Assembly (NCBI GenBank): GCA_934277375.1
Contig: CAKQTZ010000005.1
Location: 186,001-250,000 of the forward strand
Source of the DNA: an uncultured Coprococcus sp.
GTDB taxonomy: Bacteria > Bacillota > Clostridia > Lachnospirales > Lachnospiraceae
Length of the DNA stretch: 64,000 nt
Direction: 5' to 3'
Shown one piece after another: positions 42,966 through 52,163 of this stretch; positions within the stretch are counted from its first letter, which is position 1; the number at the start of each line of letters is the position of its first letter. The notes beneath the pieces were generated by a model, which ran no database searches, was not told where the DNA came from, and saw only the letters and a program-made list of their open reading frames with translations. Made by a program: the position numbers and the translations under genes.

Positions 42966-43108
42966 ATTGCTATTATCAGGTGAGTGGAATATAATATTTA
43001 AGAATGTGCGTGCTGGAGAAATCCGGTAGCTGCGCATAAGAGTAATGTATAAAATGCAGAATCATAACGACAGACACTGATAAGTCAGCATATGAATTTG
43101 AAAAGAAA

Positions 43109-43141
43109 GATATAAGGAAGATATAAGGAAGATATAAGGAA
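43109..43141 (+). repeat. Three tandem 11-bp repeats containing the ribosome site of the HAD gene
   Basis: GATATAAGGAA occurs three times in a row, ending 5 nt before the ATG at 43147. Each copy contains an AAGGA Shine-Dalgarno-like core; only the last is correctly spaced. Copy-number change could alter translation of the HAD gene. Confidence 0.85.
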
Positions 43142-43146
43142 GTTAT

Positions 43147-43830
43147 ATGGTACAGAACATATTGTTTGATCTGGATGAGACACTGCTGGACTTCAAGCGC
43201 AGTGAGAGCAGGGCACTCTCCAATATGCTTAGGCATATTGGGGTGGAGCCTACAGAAAAGGTCATATCCAGATACAGCGTGATCAACAAATCAAGATGGA
43301 AACTGCTTGAACAGGGGCTGCTCACAAGGCAGCAGGTTAAGGAGAGCAGATACGAGATACTTTTTGCAGAGCTGGGAGTTGACTATTCTGCTGCAGAGGC
43401 GACAGCCTACTATGAGAATCAGCTCAGCCAGAAGGGATTTATGTTCCCTGATACGATAAAGCTGCTTGAAACCTTGCACGGAAGATACAGAATGTACATT
43501 GTGTCAAATGGCGGATCAAACGTACAGAGCGGACGACTTTTGGACAGCGGTATAGGCAAGTATTTTGAGGATATATTCATATCTGAGGATGCCGGAGCGG
43601 AGAAACCGTCCAGAGAATTCTTTGACTATTGCTTTGGCAGGAGACCAGAGATAAAGGTGGATGAGTCGGTTATCATAGGAGACAGCCTGACATCTGATAT
43701 ACAGGGCGGAATAAATGCCGGGATAAGGACAATATGGTTCAACCCTGACGGGCAGCAGGCAGCGGATATACATCCTGACTATGAGGTGAAAACGCTTATG
43801 GAGATTCCGGCGCTGCTTGAAGAGCTGTAA
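43147..43830 (+). CDS. HAD-family phosphatase, YjjG-like nucleotidase
   Basis: 227 residues. HAD motif I is FDLDETLLDF, with Asp nucleophile and acid; motif II is VSNGG; the Lys is in GAEKPSREFF; motif IV is IIGDSLTSDIQGG. A helical cap lies at about 15-95. YjjG enzymes remove phosphate from pyrimidine nucleotides, including non-canonical ones. The assignment to YjjG is by resemblance. Confidence 0.88.
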   Translation: MVQNILFDLDETLLDFKRSESRALSNMLRHIGVEPTEKVISRYSVINKSRWKLLEQGLLTRQQVKESRYEILFAELGVDYSAAEATAYYENQLSQKGFMFPDTIKLLETLHGRYRMYIVSNGGSNVQSGRLLDSGIGKYFEDIFISEDAGAEKPSREFFDYCFGRRPEIKVDESVIIGDSLTSDIQGGINAGIRTIWFNPDGQQAADIHPDYEVKTLMEIPALLEEL

Positions 43831-43934
43831 GCAAAAAAGCATAATTATTTGCCGGGACCGGATACAGATGAGACCGGATATAACTGAGACCAGATTGAAA
43901 TAAACAGAAATAGACAAATATACAGAGGTAGTAC

Positions 43935-44807
43935 ATGAAGATAAGAGATTTGATTACACAGGATAAGGCGACACTCTCATTTGAGGTGTTCCCACCAAAG
44001 AAAGATACTGACTTTGCGGATGTTGAGGCTGCCGCACTTGGCATAGCGGCGCTAAAGCCTGACTATATGAGTGTAACCTACGGCGCTGGCGGAAGTACAA
44101 AGGGCCACACCATACAGCTTGCGCGGGAGATACAGGAGAAGTACGATGTCCCGACTATAGCACATCTCACATGCGTGTGTGCCAGCAGAGATGGAATAAA
44201 GAACGCGCTTGTGGAGATGAAGAGCGCAGGGATAGAGAATATACTTGCCCTTCGCGGAGATATACCGAAGAACTATGATGGACAGGTGTTTACTGAGTTT
44301 TCGCATGCATCCGAGCTGGTGGAGCTCATCAAGGAGACAGGAGACTTCTGTGTGGGCGGTGCCTGCTATCCTGAGGTACATCCCGACTCAGCAAATAAGC
44401 ATGATGACATAGCGGGACTTAAGAAGAAGGTCGATGCTGGATGCGATTACCTGACTACACAGATGTTCTTTGACAACAACATTTTCTTTAATTTTATGTA
44501 TAGAATCAGGGAGGCGGGAATAAACGTTCCGATCATACCGGGTATCATGCCGATCACAAAGCGTGTCCAGGTCAAGAATGCGGTGAAACTTTCAGGCTGC
44601 AATGTGCCTGAGAGATTCAAGAGTATAGTGGATGCATTTGGCGATACAGAGGCGGCTATGAGGCAGGCAGGAATCGCGTATGCAACAGACCAGATCATCG
44701 ATCTCATGGCAAATGGAGTAAAGCATATACATGTGTACTCCATGAATAAGCCGGAGGTCGCAGCCGGAATACAGAAGAATCTCAGTGAGATACTTAAAGT
44801 GTGGTAA
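43935..44807 (+). CDS. metF: 5,10-methylenetetrahydrofolate reductase
   Basis: 290 residues, bacterial MetF length. It starts TLSFEVFPPKKD, with Glu of the active site, and shows MSVTYGAGGSTKGHT, LALRGDIP and LTTQMFFDNNIFFNF. The enzyme is a TIM barrel with FAD that makes methyl-tetrahydrofolate for methionine synthesis or one-carbon flow. A MetH-reactivation-like protein is encoded 15 kb downstream. The ribosome site is AGAGGTAG. Confidence 0.95.
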   Translation: MKIRDLITQDKATLSFEVFPPKKDTDFADVEAAALGIAALKPDYMSVTYGAGGSTKGHTIQLAREIQEKYDVPTIAHLTCVCASRDGIKNALVEMKSAGIENILALRGDIPKNYDGQVFTEFSHASELVELIKETGDFCVGGACYPEVHPDSANKHDDIAGLKKKVDAGCDYLTTQMFFDNNIFFNFMYRIREAGINVPIIPGIMPITKRVQVKNAVKLSGCNVPERFKSIVDAFGDTEAAMRQAGIAYATDQIIDLMANGVKHIHVYSMNKPEVAAGIQKNLSEILKVW

Positions 44808-44848
44808 TATACAGATGTATATCAAATAAAAGAAAGAAGGAATAAAAA

Positions 44849-45286
44849 ATGACACTTGAAGTTTTACAGAAGGACATGATAGCAGCAATGAAGGCAAGAG
44901 ATAAGGAGAGAAAGGACAGCATATCATCTCTCGTATCGGCAGTTAAAAAAGTTGGTATAGATAATGGCTGCAGAGACAATATACCTGAGGACATAGTTGA
45001 CAGCGTTATCCTCAAGGAGATCAAGTCTGTTAAGGAGCAGATCGACACATGCCCTGCAGACAGAACAGATCTGCTTGAGCAGTACAAGGCAAGATATGAT
45101 GTGTTCAACGAGTATGCACCAAAGCTTTTGTCAGAGGATGAGGTCAGAGAGATACTCACCACAAAGTTTGCAGATGTGATCGCAACCAAGAACAAGGGAC
45201 AGATCATGAAGGCAGTCATGGCAGAACTCAAGGGCAAGGCTGATGGCAAAGTTATCAATCAGGTTGTTGCAGAGCTTTGCAAATAA
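44849..45286 (+). CDS. GatB/YqeY-domain protein
   Basis: 145 residues, the usual YqeY length. The motifs ALKAGDK-like ARDKERKDSISSLVSAVK, EYAPKLLSEDEVREIL and MKAVMAELKGKADGKVINQV are diagnostic. The fold matches the tail of the GatB amidotransferase subunit that handles tRNA, but the stand-alone protein's function is not established. RBS is AGAAAGAAGG. Confidence 0.93.
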   Translation: MTLEVLQKDMIAAMKARDKERKDSISSLVSAVKKVGIDNGCRDNIPEDIVDSVILKEIKSVKEQIDTCPADRTDLLEQYKARYDVFNEYAPKLLSEDEVREILTTKFADVIATKNKGQIMKAVMAELKGKADGKVINQVVAELCK

Positions 45287-45343
45287 TAGTTTCTGACAGA
45301 AATCAAATCTGCGAATTAGTGAACGGAATTAGTGGAGAAAAAT

Positions 45344-45904
45344 ATGAAGTTTGTAGGAATTGAGAAGAAGGAACAGGGCAAGTTCATCACGAGATATGAT
45401 GTGAAGTACGAGACCGTGGATGGCATCCTGAAGAATTACGAGATGATAAGCAGAAACGGTGATATCACAGATTTCGAGGGACTTCACGGTAAGGCTGCGG
45501 ATGCAGTTGTCATCATAGCCACAGATGAGAATGATGAGAAGATTCTGATAGACAGAGAATACAGACTGGCTCCTGGAGAATGGGTATACAATTTCCCTGC
45601 CGGACTCATAGATCCTGGTGAGACCCCAGAGATCAGCGCAAAGCGGGAACTTATGGAGGAGACAGGACTTGAACTGTACGAGATCACAGACACGATTGGG
45701 ACAAGCTACAGTGCAGTAGGATTTTCAAATGAGACAAATATGTGCGTGGTGGGTAAGGCGAGAGGCGAGTTTAAGCCGAGCACATCGACACTTGAGGAGA
45801 TCACACCTGGCTGGTATACAAAGGCTGAGGTAAGGGAACTTCTTAAGACTGAGAAATTTGCTGCCAGGACACAGGCATTCTGTTATGTGTGGAGCAGGAA
45901 GTAG
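45344..45904 (+). CDS. Nudix hydrolase, ADP-ribose pyrophosphatase type
   Basis: 186 residues. The Nudix box runs from Gly in GLIDPGETPEISAKREL through MEETGLEL, with the REx2EE core intact. A preceding EYRLAPGEWVYNFPAG segment is typical of ADP-ribose or ADP-sugar pyrophosphatases. The start at 45344 follows GTGGAG; a GTG at 45332 lies in that site. It stands next to a small membrane protein gene. Confidence 0.9.
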   Translation: MKFVGIEKKEQGKFITRYDVKYETVDGILKNYEMISRNGDITDFEGLHGKAADAVVIIATDENDEKILIDREYRLAPGEWVYNFPAGLIDPGETPEISAKRELMEETGLELYEITDTIGTSYSAVGFSNETNMCVVGKARGEFKPSTSTLEEITPGWYTKAEVRELLKTEKFAARTQAFCYVWSRK

Positions 45905-45917
45905 GAGGAGTATATGT

Positions 45918-46304
45918 ATGGAGAAATTACCAGGAAAAGGTATGGTGGCAGCGTCATCGCTCATCATGCTCATATGGGGATTAGTAAATGCAGGATATTA
46001 TGACATAGCAAAGCTTGTGCTTGCGGATGATCCATCGTCCAAGGCAGTTGCCTGCGGCGTTGTGGTCGGGATCGTGTCACTTGCGGCGGTCATCGGAGGT
46101 ATATTCGGTATAGCAGGCAGCAACAAGGTTGCAAAGGCTTCGGGCATAGTTGTCTGGGCTGTGCTGCTCATAGTATTTGCGATCATAGGTGGCATAACAG
46201 CCATTGTATGCGGAGACAGCAAGGCAGTGGCAGTTATCATGATGATCATCGGAATCATCGTTCCTATTGTTATGTTCATGGGAGCTGCAAAGAACAGGGC
46301 GTAG
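45918..46304 (+). CDS. Small predicted membrane protein, unrecognised
   Basis: 128 residues with four hydrophobic segments (about 8-26, 43-65, 72-97 and 100-122). Pairs of Gly and Ala in the helices suggest close packing. There are no conserved catalytic motifs and no family is recognised. ATG 45918 follows GTAGGAGG; a longer in-frame version would overlap the Nudix gene. Confidence 0.7.
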   Translation: MEKLPGKGMVAASSLIMLIWGLVNAGYYDIAKLVLADDPSSKAVACGVVVGIVSLAAVIGGIFGIAGSNKVAKASGIVVWAVLLIVFAIIGGITAIVCGDSKAVAVIMMIIGIIVPIVMFMGAAKNRA

Positions 46305-46349
46305 AAGTATAGATCAAACATAATACAATAACTGGGTACAGGGAAATAT

Positions 46350-48842
46350 ATGAATAAATATGATATAAGCATTGTCATTCCTACAGCAAATGGGAATGAC
46401 AAATTGACAGAGTGCATAGAGAGTCTTTCAAATCAGAAACAGCCGAGATTTGAAGTAATATGTGTGTGTACGGAACAGACAGAATTTGACAGGGGCATAA
46501 TAGAGAAGTACAAAGCATCCGGTTTGGAGATTAGCTGTGTAACGTTGGATGATCATGTTCAGAGCGGATCGTGGGACATGGTCATGAATAGCGTATCCGG
46601 TGAATATGTCATCTTTATGTCACCAGACTGTATACTGGGCACAGATGCGCTAAAAATAGCGTATGATAAGGCAGTGGACAACTCGGCTGACATTGTTCTG
46701 ATAGGTACAAATTCGCAGAATAGTACAACAGGGGAATTAAAAAATTCGGGTAAACATCTTGATAAAAAGGGACTGCCGGATACAGAACCTTTCTCCAGAA
46801 AGGATTACGCAGATGGTGGATTATGGTCTGTTACATGCCCTGAATGTTCTAACAAATTATACAGAAAAGCATTTTTATATGACAATCGCATAAAGATGAA
46901 GAATGTGATGGAGCTAGATGATGCATTCATGATATATACATCACTATCAGTGGCTGAAAGGATATGTGCAGTCAGGGATAATATTATAAACATCAGACAA
47001 GCTTTAGTAAAAGGTGGTATCTCCGCAGATACAGGTGATATAACCGTATTCATAAAATCAGAGGATGGATTTCTGCACGATCTGATGGAAAGGAATGTAT
47101 ATAGTGATATTGAACGGGATTATGTAAATAGAGTGCTTTCGGTATGTTGCAGCAATCTCAAGGCATACAGGAATAATATGATAGTTCAGCAAATCATGGA
47201 GGCTATAATACAGTCTGATTTTTATAACTGTGGATTGATGGAGCATCCGGAGGAATACTACACAAATATTGACAACTATTTTTATGTCAGATCATTTGTT
47301 GACGGAAAAAAATGGTGCCTTGATCGCGAACATAAGCTGAATGATACTGCTAATTACAGTATAGTGGTAAACAGAAGCTCAGAGATAGTTCCTAAGGTGT
47401 CGGTGGTAATTCCGGTATATAACTGTGCTGAGTATATTGGTGAATGTGTTGAAAGTATAATGCATCAGACGCTTGAGGAGATAGAGATCATCTGTGTAAA
47501 TGATGGTTCAACGGATGATACCATGGAAATATTGGAGGAACTGGCGGAGAAAGACAACAGGATAACTGTAGTTACACAGGGCAACAGGGGAGCCTCGGTG
47601 GCAAGAAACCACGGCATTGATATTGCCACGGGAGAATATATCTGCTATGTGGATAGTGATGATCTGTTGGAGAATGGTACACTCGAATGCCTGTATACTA
47701 AGCTGAAAAGGGACGCTCTTGATGTACTATTCTATGATGGAAAGATCAGATACGAAGAAGACAAATTCGATAACAGCATACGCGATGGCTATTATATCAG
47801 AAAGAACAGTTATCCTGAAGTATATTCAGGACTTGATATGTTATGCCGGATGCAGTTGAATGGCGATTATAGAGTAACTCCATGCATGCAGATAGCGTCA
47901 AGAAAGTTTATCAGGGAAAGTGGTATCAGATTTGAAGAGTGCATATATCATGAGGATAATATATACACATTTCAGGTTATTTTAAATGCTAAAAGAGCAA
48001 GCCATGTGTCTGAGGCATTTTATGTGCGCCGCGTTCGCAGAAATTCCATAATGACGGTAAAGCATAACTGGAATCATTGTTATGGATATTTTGTATCTTT
48101 CATGGCTCTGCAAAATATACTGGCTAAGCATGATATAGAAAAGGAACAACTCCCTGCGATATATGAGATAATATATGGCATCTGTTCAAGTACACAGAGA
48201 ATATATGATGAATTGCCAGCAGCGGAAAAGAATTACTATTACTATCTGAATACAGCGGAATACTATTTGTTTAAGATGCAGTTTGTGTCTGTTTCGGACA
48301 TTAAGAAGCAGAAAAATGACATGGCTAAAAAACTTGGACAGGCATATGAGGAGAAATACACTATAAATGAAAAGTTAAAGGCTGCATATGAGGAGAAGAC
48401 AGATATGTATATGAAACTTCAGCATATGCGCGATGACAATGCCAGGATAAAGGAAAGCCGTGAGCGTGAGTATGAGAGAAACGAGGAGTTAAAGGAAAAG
48501 CTCCAGCAGACTTATGCGGAAAAGTCCGAGATAAATGCCAAGCTGCGACAGACTTATGCGGAGAAATCCGAGATAAATGCCAAGTTGAAACAGACCTATG
48601 CGGAGAAATCCGAGATAAATGCCAAGTTGAAACAGGCCTATGCGGAGAAATCCGAGATAAATGCAAAACTTCAGCAGACCTATGCAGAAAAAACAGAGCG
48701 TGGAGTTCAGATAAAAGAACTCACAAAGGAGAATACAAAGCTGAAGTCAGAGATAGAACAGCTCAGATCTGAGGTAGATCAGCTGCTTGCAAAACGAGGA
48801 ATATTACATAAGCTGAAAGACAGAATGGAAGAAAAAAATTAA
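46350..48842 (+). CDS. Double-domain family-2 glycosyltransferase with coiled-coil repeat tail
   Basis: 830 residues. A divergent GT-A domain (1-230) starts ISIVIPTANGNDKL but lacks a clear DxD. A second, canonical GT2 domain (about 350-600) has VSVVIPVYNCAEYIGECVES, NDGSTDD and the VDSDD motif. Residues about 650-830 form a coiled coil containing five 14-residue repeats of the QTYAEKSEINAKL type (720-789). It probably transfers sugars to a surface glycan. First gene of a 13-kb glycan locus; the same tail repeat occurs in two other transferases there. RBS is weak. Confidence 0.88.
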   Translation: MNKYDISIVIPTANGNDKLTECIESLSNQKQPRFEVICVCTEQTEFDRGIIEKYKASGLEISCVTLDDHVQSGSWDMVMNSVSGEYVIFMSPDCILGTDALKIAYDKAVDNSADIVLIGTNSQNSTTGELKNSGKHLDKKGLPDTEPFSRKDYADGGLWSVTCPECSNKLYRKAFLYDNRIKMKNVMELDDAFMIYTSLSVAERICAVRDNIINIRQALVKGGISADTGDITVFIKSEDGFLHDLMERNVYSDIERDYVNRVLSVCCSNLKAYRNNMIVQQIMEAIIQSDFYNCGLMEHPEEYYTNIDNYFYVRSFVDGKKWCLDREHKLNDTANYSIVVNRSSEIVPKVSVVIPVYNCAEYIGECVESIMHQTLEEIEIICVNDGSTDDTMEILEELAEKDNRITVVTQGNRGASVARNHGIDIATGEYICYVDSDDLLENGTLECLYTKLKRDALDVLFYDGKIRYEEDKFDNSIRDGYYIRKNSYPEVYSGLDMLCRMQLNGDYRVTPCMQIASRKFIRESGIRFEECIYHEDNIYTFQVILNAKRASHVSEAFYVRRVRRNSIMTVKHNWNHCYGYFVSFMALQNILAKHDIEKEQLPAIYEIIYGICSSTQRIYDELPAAEKNYYYYLNTAEYYLFKMQFVSVSDIKKQKNDMAKKLGQAYEEKYTINEKLKAAYEEKTDMYMKLQHMRDDNARIKESREREYERNEELKEKLQQTYAEKSEINAKLRQTYAEKSEINAKLKQTYAEKSEINAKLKQAYAEKSEINAKLQQTYAEKTERGVQIKELTKENTKLKSEIEQLRSEVDQLLAKRGILHKLKDRMEEKN
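48507..48716 (+). repeat. Five tandem 42-bp repeats encoding coiled-coil units
   Basis: Units encode QTYAEKSEINAKL plus one residue. The central copies are nearly identical at the DNA level, and the last diverges to EKTERGVQIK. 14 residues equal two heptads, with hydrophobic positions preserved. Confidence 0.9.
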
Positions 48843-48854
48843 AGAACATTTAAG

Positions 48855-48896
48855 GCCGGATCATAGCGTCGATAAGATGCGAAAATCCGGCTTTTT
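48855..48896 (+). terminator. Rho-independent terminator after the first glycosyltransferase gene
   Basis: GCCGGAT/ATCCGGC stem with a 23-nt partly paired loop, followed by TTTTT. Confidence 0.75.
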
Positions 48897-49076
48897 ACGT
48901 TTAATCAATAAGAATAAAGCGATATGGAAAGTAATATGTCTTGAAATTAACAATTATTAATAGTATAGTCACAGAGGGTGTATAGAAATTTAAGTACATC
49001 TTATGTTATCTGTGAAAAAAATGAGAGGCGGATATGTATAGTCATTTGCTATGCAGTTCGCAATAGGAGTGGGGAA

Positions 49077-50522
49077 ATGCAATTCAATTCATACATTTTT
49101 ATATTACTGTTCATGCCTGCGGTTTTTATCCTTTATTTTCTTGGTAATAAAATAGGATATTCATTTGGCAAAATAATTCTTATAATAGGCAGTGCGATTT
49201 TCTATATATATGGTGGATGGCAGGCGGCAGTGCTTCTGGCTGCAAGCATATTGGTTAATTATTGTTTCAGCCTGTGTATATCCAAAGTGAAAAGATGCAA
49301 AAAGGCATTTCTTGCAATAGATATAGTGATAAACGTGGCGTTGCTGCTTTATTTCAAATACAGTAACTTCTTTATAACAAATGTGAATCAATTATTAGAT
49401 AAAGACTATCAGTTAAAGGAATTGATCCTTCCATTGGGAATAAGCTTCTTTTCCTTCCAGCAGATAATGTATGTTGTTAATATATATAAAGAAAACATTC
49501 ACCTTAATTTCGTAGATTATTTGTTGTATATCTTATATTTCCCTAAAATATTAATGGGACCATTGGCGGATCCTGCCGATATAATCCAAAAGTTCAATGA
49601 CAAAGATCTTAAGCGGGTAAACTGGGAAAATGTGACTGAATCCCTGAAAATATTCAGTTTTGGATTGTTTAAGAAGCTTGTTATAGCTGATACATTTGCC
49701 AAAGGTGTGGCGTGGGGATATTCCAATATCGATGGCTCAACCTCCATGGATTGGATACTTATAACACTGTTTTACACATTTCAGATATATTTTGATTTCA
49801 GTGGATACTGTGATATGGCAGTGGGTGTGTCCAGGCTGCTCAATATAGATCTTCCGATAAATTTTGATTCGCCATATAAGGCACTGTCAATAAGAGACTT
49901 CTGGAAGAGATGGCATATGACACTTACCGGTTTCCTGACAAAATATGTGTATATTCCACTTGGAGGAAGTAAACGTGGACGTGCACGTACATACATTAAT
50001 ACAATGATCGTGTTTATTGTGAGTGGAATATGGCATGGGGCAAATTGGACGTTTATATTGTGGGGTATATTGCACGGCGCATTCAGTATATTTGACCGTT
50101 TGTTTGACAAGGTGCAGAGCAGATTGAGCGAGGTTGTGAGATGGTTTTCAACATTCACTGTTGTCAATCTTTTATGGCTCCTGTTCAGGTCAGAGTCAAT
50201 AACACAATGGCTTGAGTTATTAAAGAAGATATTCACCTTCCAGGATATGTCGGTGAGCGACAACCTTATAGGACAGTTTAAGATACCGGAGACTTCATTC
50301 TTATTTGATATATTACATCTGGAGAATATAGACACGGCGGTCAGGGGACTGCCTATGTTGATATTTATAGTATTCAGTATGGCAATATGCTTGATTCCAG
50401 AGAATAATTACCGCAGTATAAAGAAAAACAACGTTGTGATAATGGCGATTGCAGCAGTTGCATTTGTATGGGGAATATTATGTCTCGGAGGAGAGTCAGT
50501 TTTTGTATATTTCAATTTCTAA
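49077..50522 (+). CDS. MBOAT-family O-acyltransferase (AlgI/DltB-like)
   Basis: 481 residues with about ten membrane segments. The start MQFNSYIFILLFMPAVFILY is typical of AlgI-like proteins. The catalytic His is in SGIWHGANWTFILWG and FDFSGYCDMAVGVSRL is conserved. Such proteins move acyl groups, usually acetyl, across the membrane onto extracellular polymers. The next gene encodes the matching extracytoplasmic partner. ATG 49077 follows AGGAGTGGGG. Its setting among glycosyltransferases points to acetylation of the surface glycan. Confidence 0.93.
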   Translation: MQFNSYIFILLFMPAVFILYFLGNKIGYSFGKIILIIGSAIFYIYGGWQAAVLLAASILVNYCFSLCISKVKRCKKAFLAIDIVINVALLLYFKYSNFFITNVNQLLDKDYQLKELILPLGISFFSFQQIMYVVNIYKENIHLNFVDYLLYILYFPKILMGPLADPADIIQKFNDKDLKRVNWENVTESLKIFSFGLFKKLVIADTFAKGVAWGYSNIDGSTSMDWILITLFYTFQIYFDFSGYCDMAVGVSRLLNIDLPINFDSPYKALSIRDFWKRWHMTLTGFLTKYVYIPLGGSKRGRARTYINTMIVFIVSGIWHGANWTFILWGILHGAFSIFDRLFDKVQSRLSEVVRWFSTFTVVNLLWLLFRSESITQWLELLKKIFTFQDMSVSDNLIGQFKIPETSFLFDILHLENIDTAVRGLPMLIFIVFSMAICLIPENNYRSIKKNNVVIMAIAAVAFVWGILCLGGESVFVYFNF

Positions 50523-50535
50523 TGGGGGCAGTGAT

Positions 50536-52131
50536 ATGAATAGAAAAACAGGAATAAGACTTGCTATATTCGTGGTGATAGTTGTCGGACTGCTCAGCGT
50601 AGCGGCGTATGAGGTTGTAAAGATAGATCCATATATGCATTATCATAAGCCACTTACAGAATCGTATTTCTATGTACTAAACAACGAACGTGGGCAAAAT
50701 GATGGAATAACCAGAAATATGGATTATGATGCGATCATAACAGGTACTTCTATGACCCAGAACTTTAAAACCACTGAGCTGGATGAGCTGTTTGGCGTAA
50801 AATCAATAAAGATTCCATATTCTGGTGGTTCGTATAAAGAGATAAATGACGCTGAAGAGAAAGCCCTGACATACAATCCTGATATCAAAATGATAGTAAG
50901 AAGTTTGGACATGAGCATGCTTTTGATGGACAAGGATTTTATGCGTGATGATCTGGGAGAATTCCCAACATATTTGTATGATGATAATATATTCAATGAT
51001 GTGAATTATATTTTTAACAGAGACATACTTCTCGGCAGGGCATATCAGATGATGAAGTCCAATGATCGCGATAATTTCACTCCAGGCATAACTTCTTTTG
51101 ATGATTATTCCAGTTGGATGGACAGGTATACTTTTGGCAGGAATGCCGTGTGCCCAAATGGAGTTAATCCGGTGGGAGATGTGACACAGGCTCATCTGAC
51201 TGACAAAGAGAAAGAGGAAGTTCTGAAGTCTGTGAAACAAAATATTACATCACTGGCTGATGAATATAAGAATGTACAATTTTATTATTTTATACCTCCA
51301 TACAGTGTGGTGTGGTACAGGGATAATCTAAGCAAGGGTGAATTTTATAAGTATATAGAGGCCGAGAAGATTATGATGGAGGAGATTCTTAAGCATGATA
51401 ATATCAGGTTGTTTGCATTTGGGAATATGACTACTATTACAACTGACCTGAATAATTACAAGGATGTACTCCATTACGCTTCATGGGTAAATACACTTAT
51501 GCTCAATTATATGAAGACAGATAGAAACATTCTGACTGAAGAGAATTATGAAAAATATATACAGGATGAAATCGATATATATTCTACATTTGACTTCGAC
51601 ACATTGAACAAGCAAAATGATTATGAAAATGATTATTATGCTGCGGCACTTTTAAACAACAAAATTACCGGCGTGGAACCGCTGGATCTCATGACTATGG
51701 TGGATTCTGAGACACTTGAATCGGCGGATAAAGTGTCGGATCAGTATTACGGACAGCCGGGGGTAGAATGTCATGGAAGTCTGGACAGGGAAGTTAAGGA
51801 CTCTAAGTCAGTTGCAGAATATGTGTATGATGTGCAGTATATAGGTGCGAAAATAACTGTAAAAGACATTGGAAAGTACAATTATCTTGTTTTTTATGGT
51901 AAACTGGAAAATAAGAATGGACAGCCAGGCGTATATATATATGATGACAAAGGCAAAAAAATAAGTGAGCTGTCAGAGAGTTACCATGATATAGATAATA
52001 ACTGGAAGCAGTATATTATAGATATTTCAAAAATAAAAGGAGATGTGACCATTATATTCAATGGTGGTTATATAGATAATTCGGGTGACCCGGATAGTGC
52101 ATATGTTTTTAGTGGGATGAAATTGTATTGA
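50536..52131 (+). CDS. Extracytoplasmic partner of the MBOAT acyltransferase, SGNH-like
   Basis: 531 residues. An N-terminal signal anchor (about 7-27) is followed by an SGNH-like domain: IITGTSMTQNF holds the GxS block, and a DVLHYASWVNTLML segment may supply the Asp/His pair. A C-terminal beta-rich region (about 425-531) resembles a carbohydrate-binding jelly roll. It corresponds to AlgX/DltD-like proteins that complete acyl transfer outside the cell. RBS is GGGGGCAGTG, weak. It lies 13 nt after the MBOAT gene. The catalytic assignment is inference. Confidence 0.75.
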   Translation: MNRKTGIRLAIFVVIVVGLLSVAAYEVVKIDPYMHYHKPLTESYFYVLNNERGQNDGITRNMDYDAIITGTSMTQNFKTTELDELFGVKSIKIPYSGGSYKEINDAEEKALTYNPDIKMIVRSLDMSMLLMDKDFMRDDLGEFPTYLYDDNIFNDVNYIFNRDILLGRAYQMMKSNDRDNFTPGITSFDDYSSWMDRYTFGRNAVCPNGVNPVGDVTQAHLTDKEKEEVLKSVKQNITSLADEYKNVQFYYFIPPYSVVWYRDNLSKGEFYKYIEAEKIMMEEILKHDNIRLFAFGNMTTITTDLNNYKDVLHYASWVNTLMLNYMKTDRNILTEENYEKYIQDEIDIYSTFDFDTLNKQNDYENDYYAAALLNNKITGVEPLDLMTMVDSETLESADKVSDQYYGQPGVECHGSLDREVKDSKSVAEYVYDVQYIGAKITVKDIGKYNYLVFYGKLENKNGQPGVYIYDDKGKKISELSESYHDIDNNWKQYIIDISKIKGDVTIIFNGGYIDNSGDPDSAYVFSGMKLY

Positions 52132-52163
52132 TAAACTTTGAATGGAGAGAAAAGGAGAATAAT

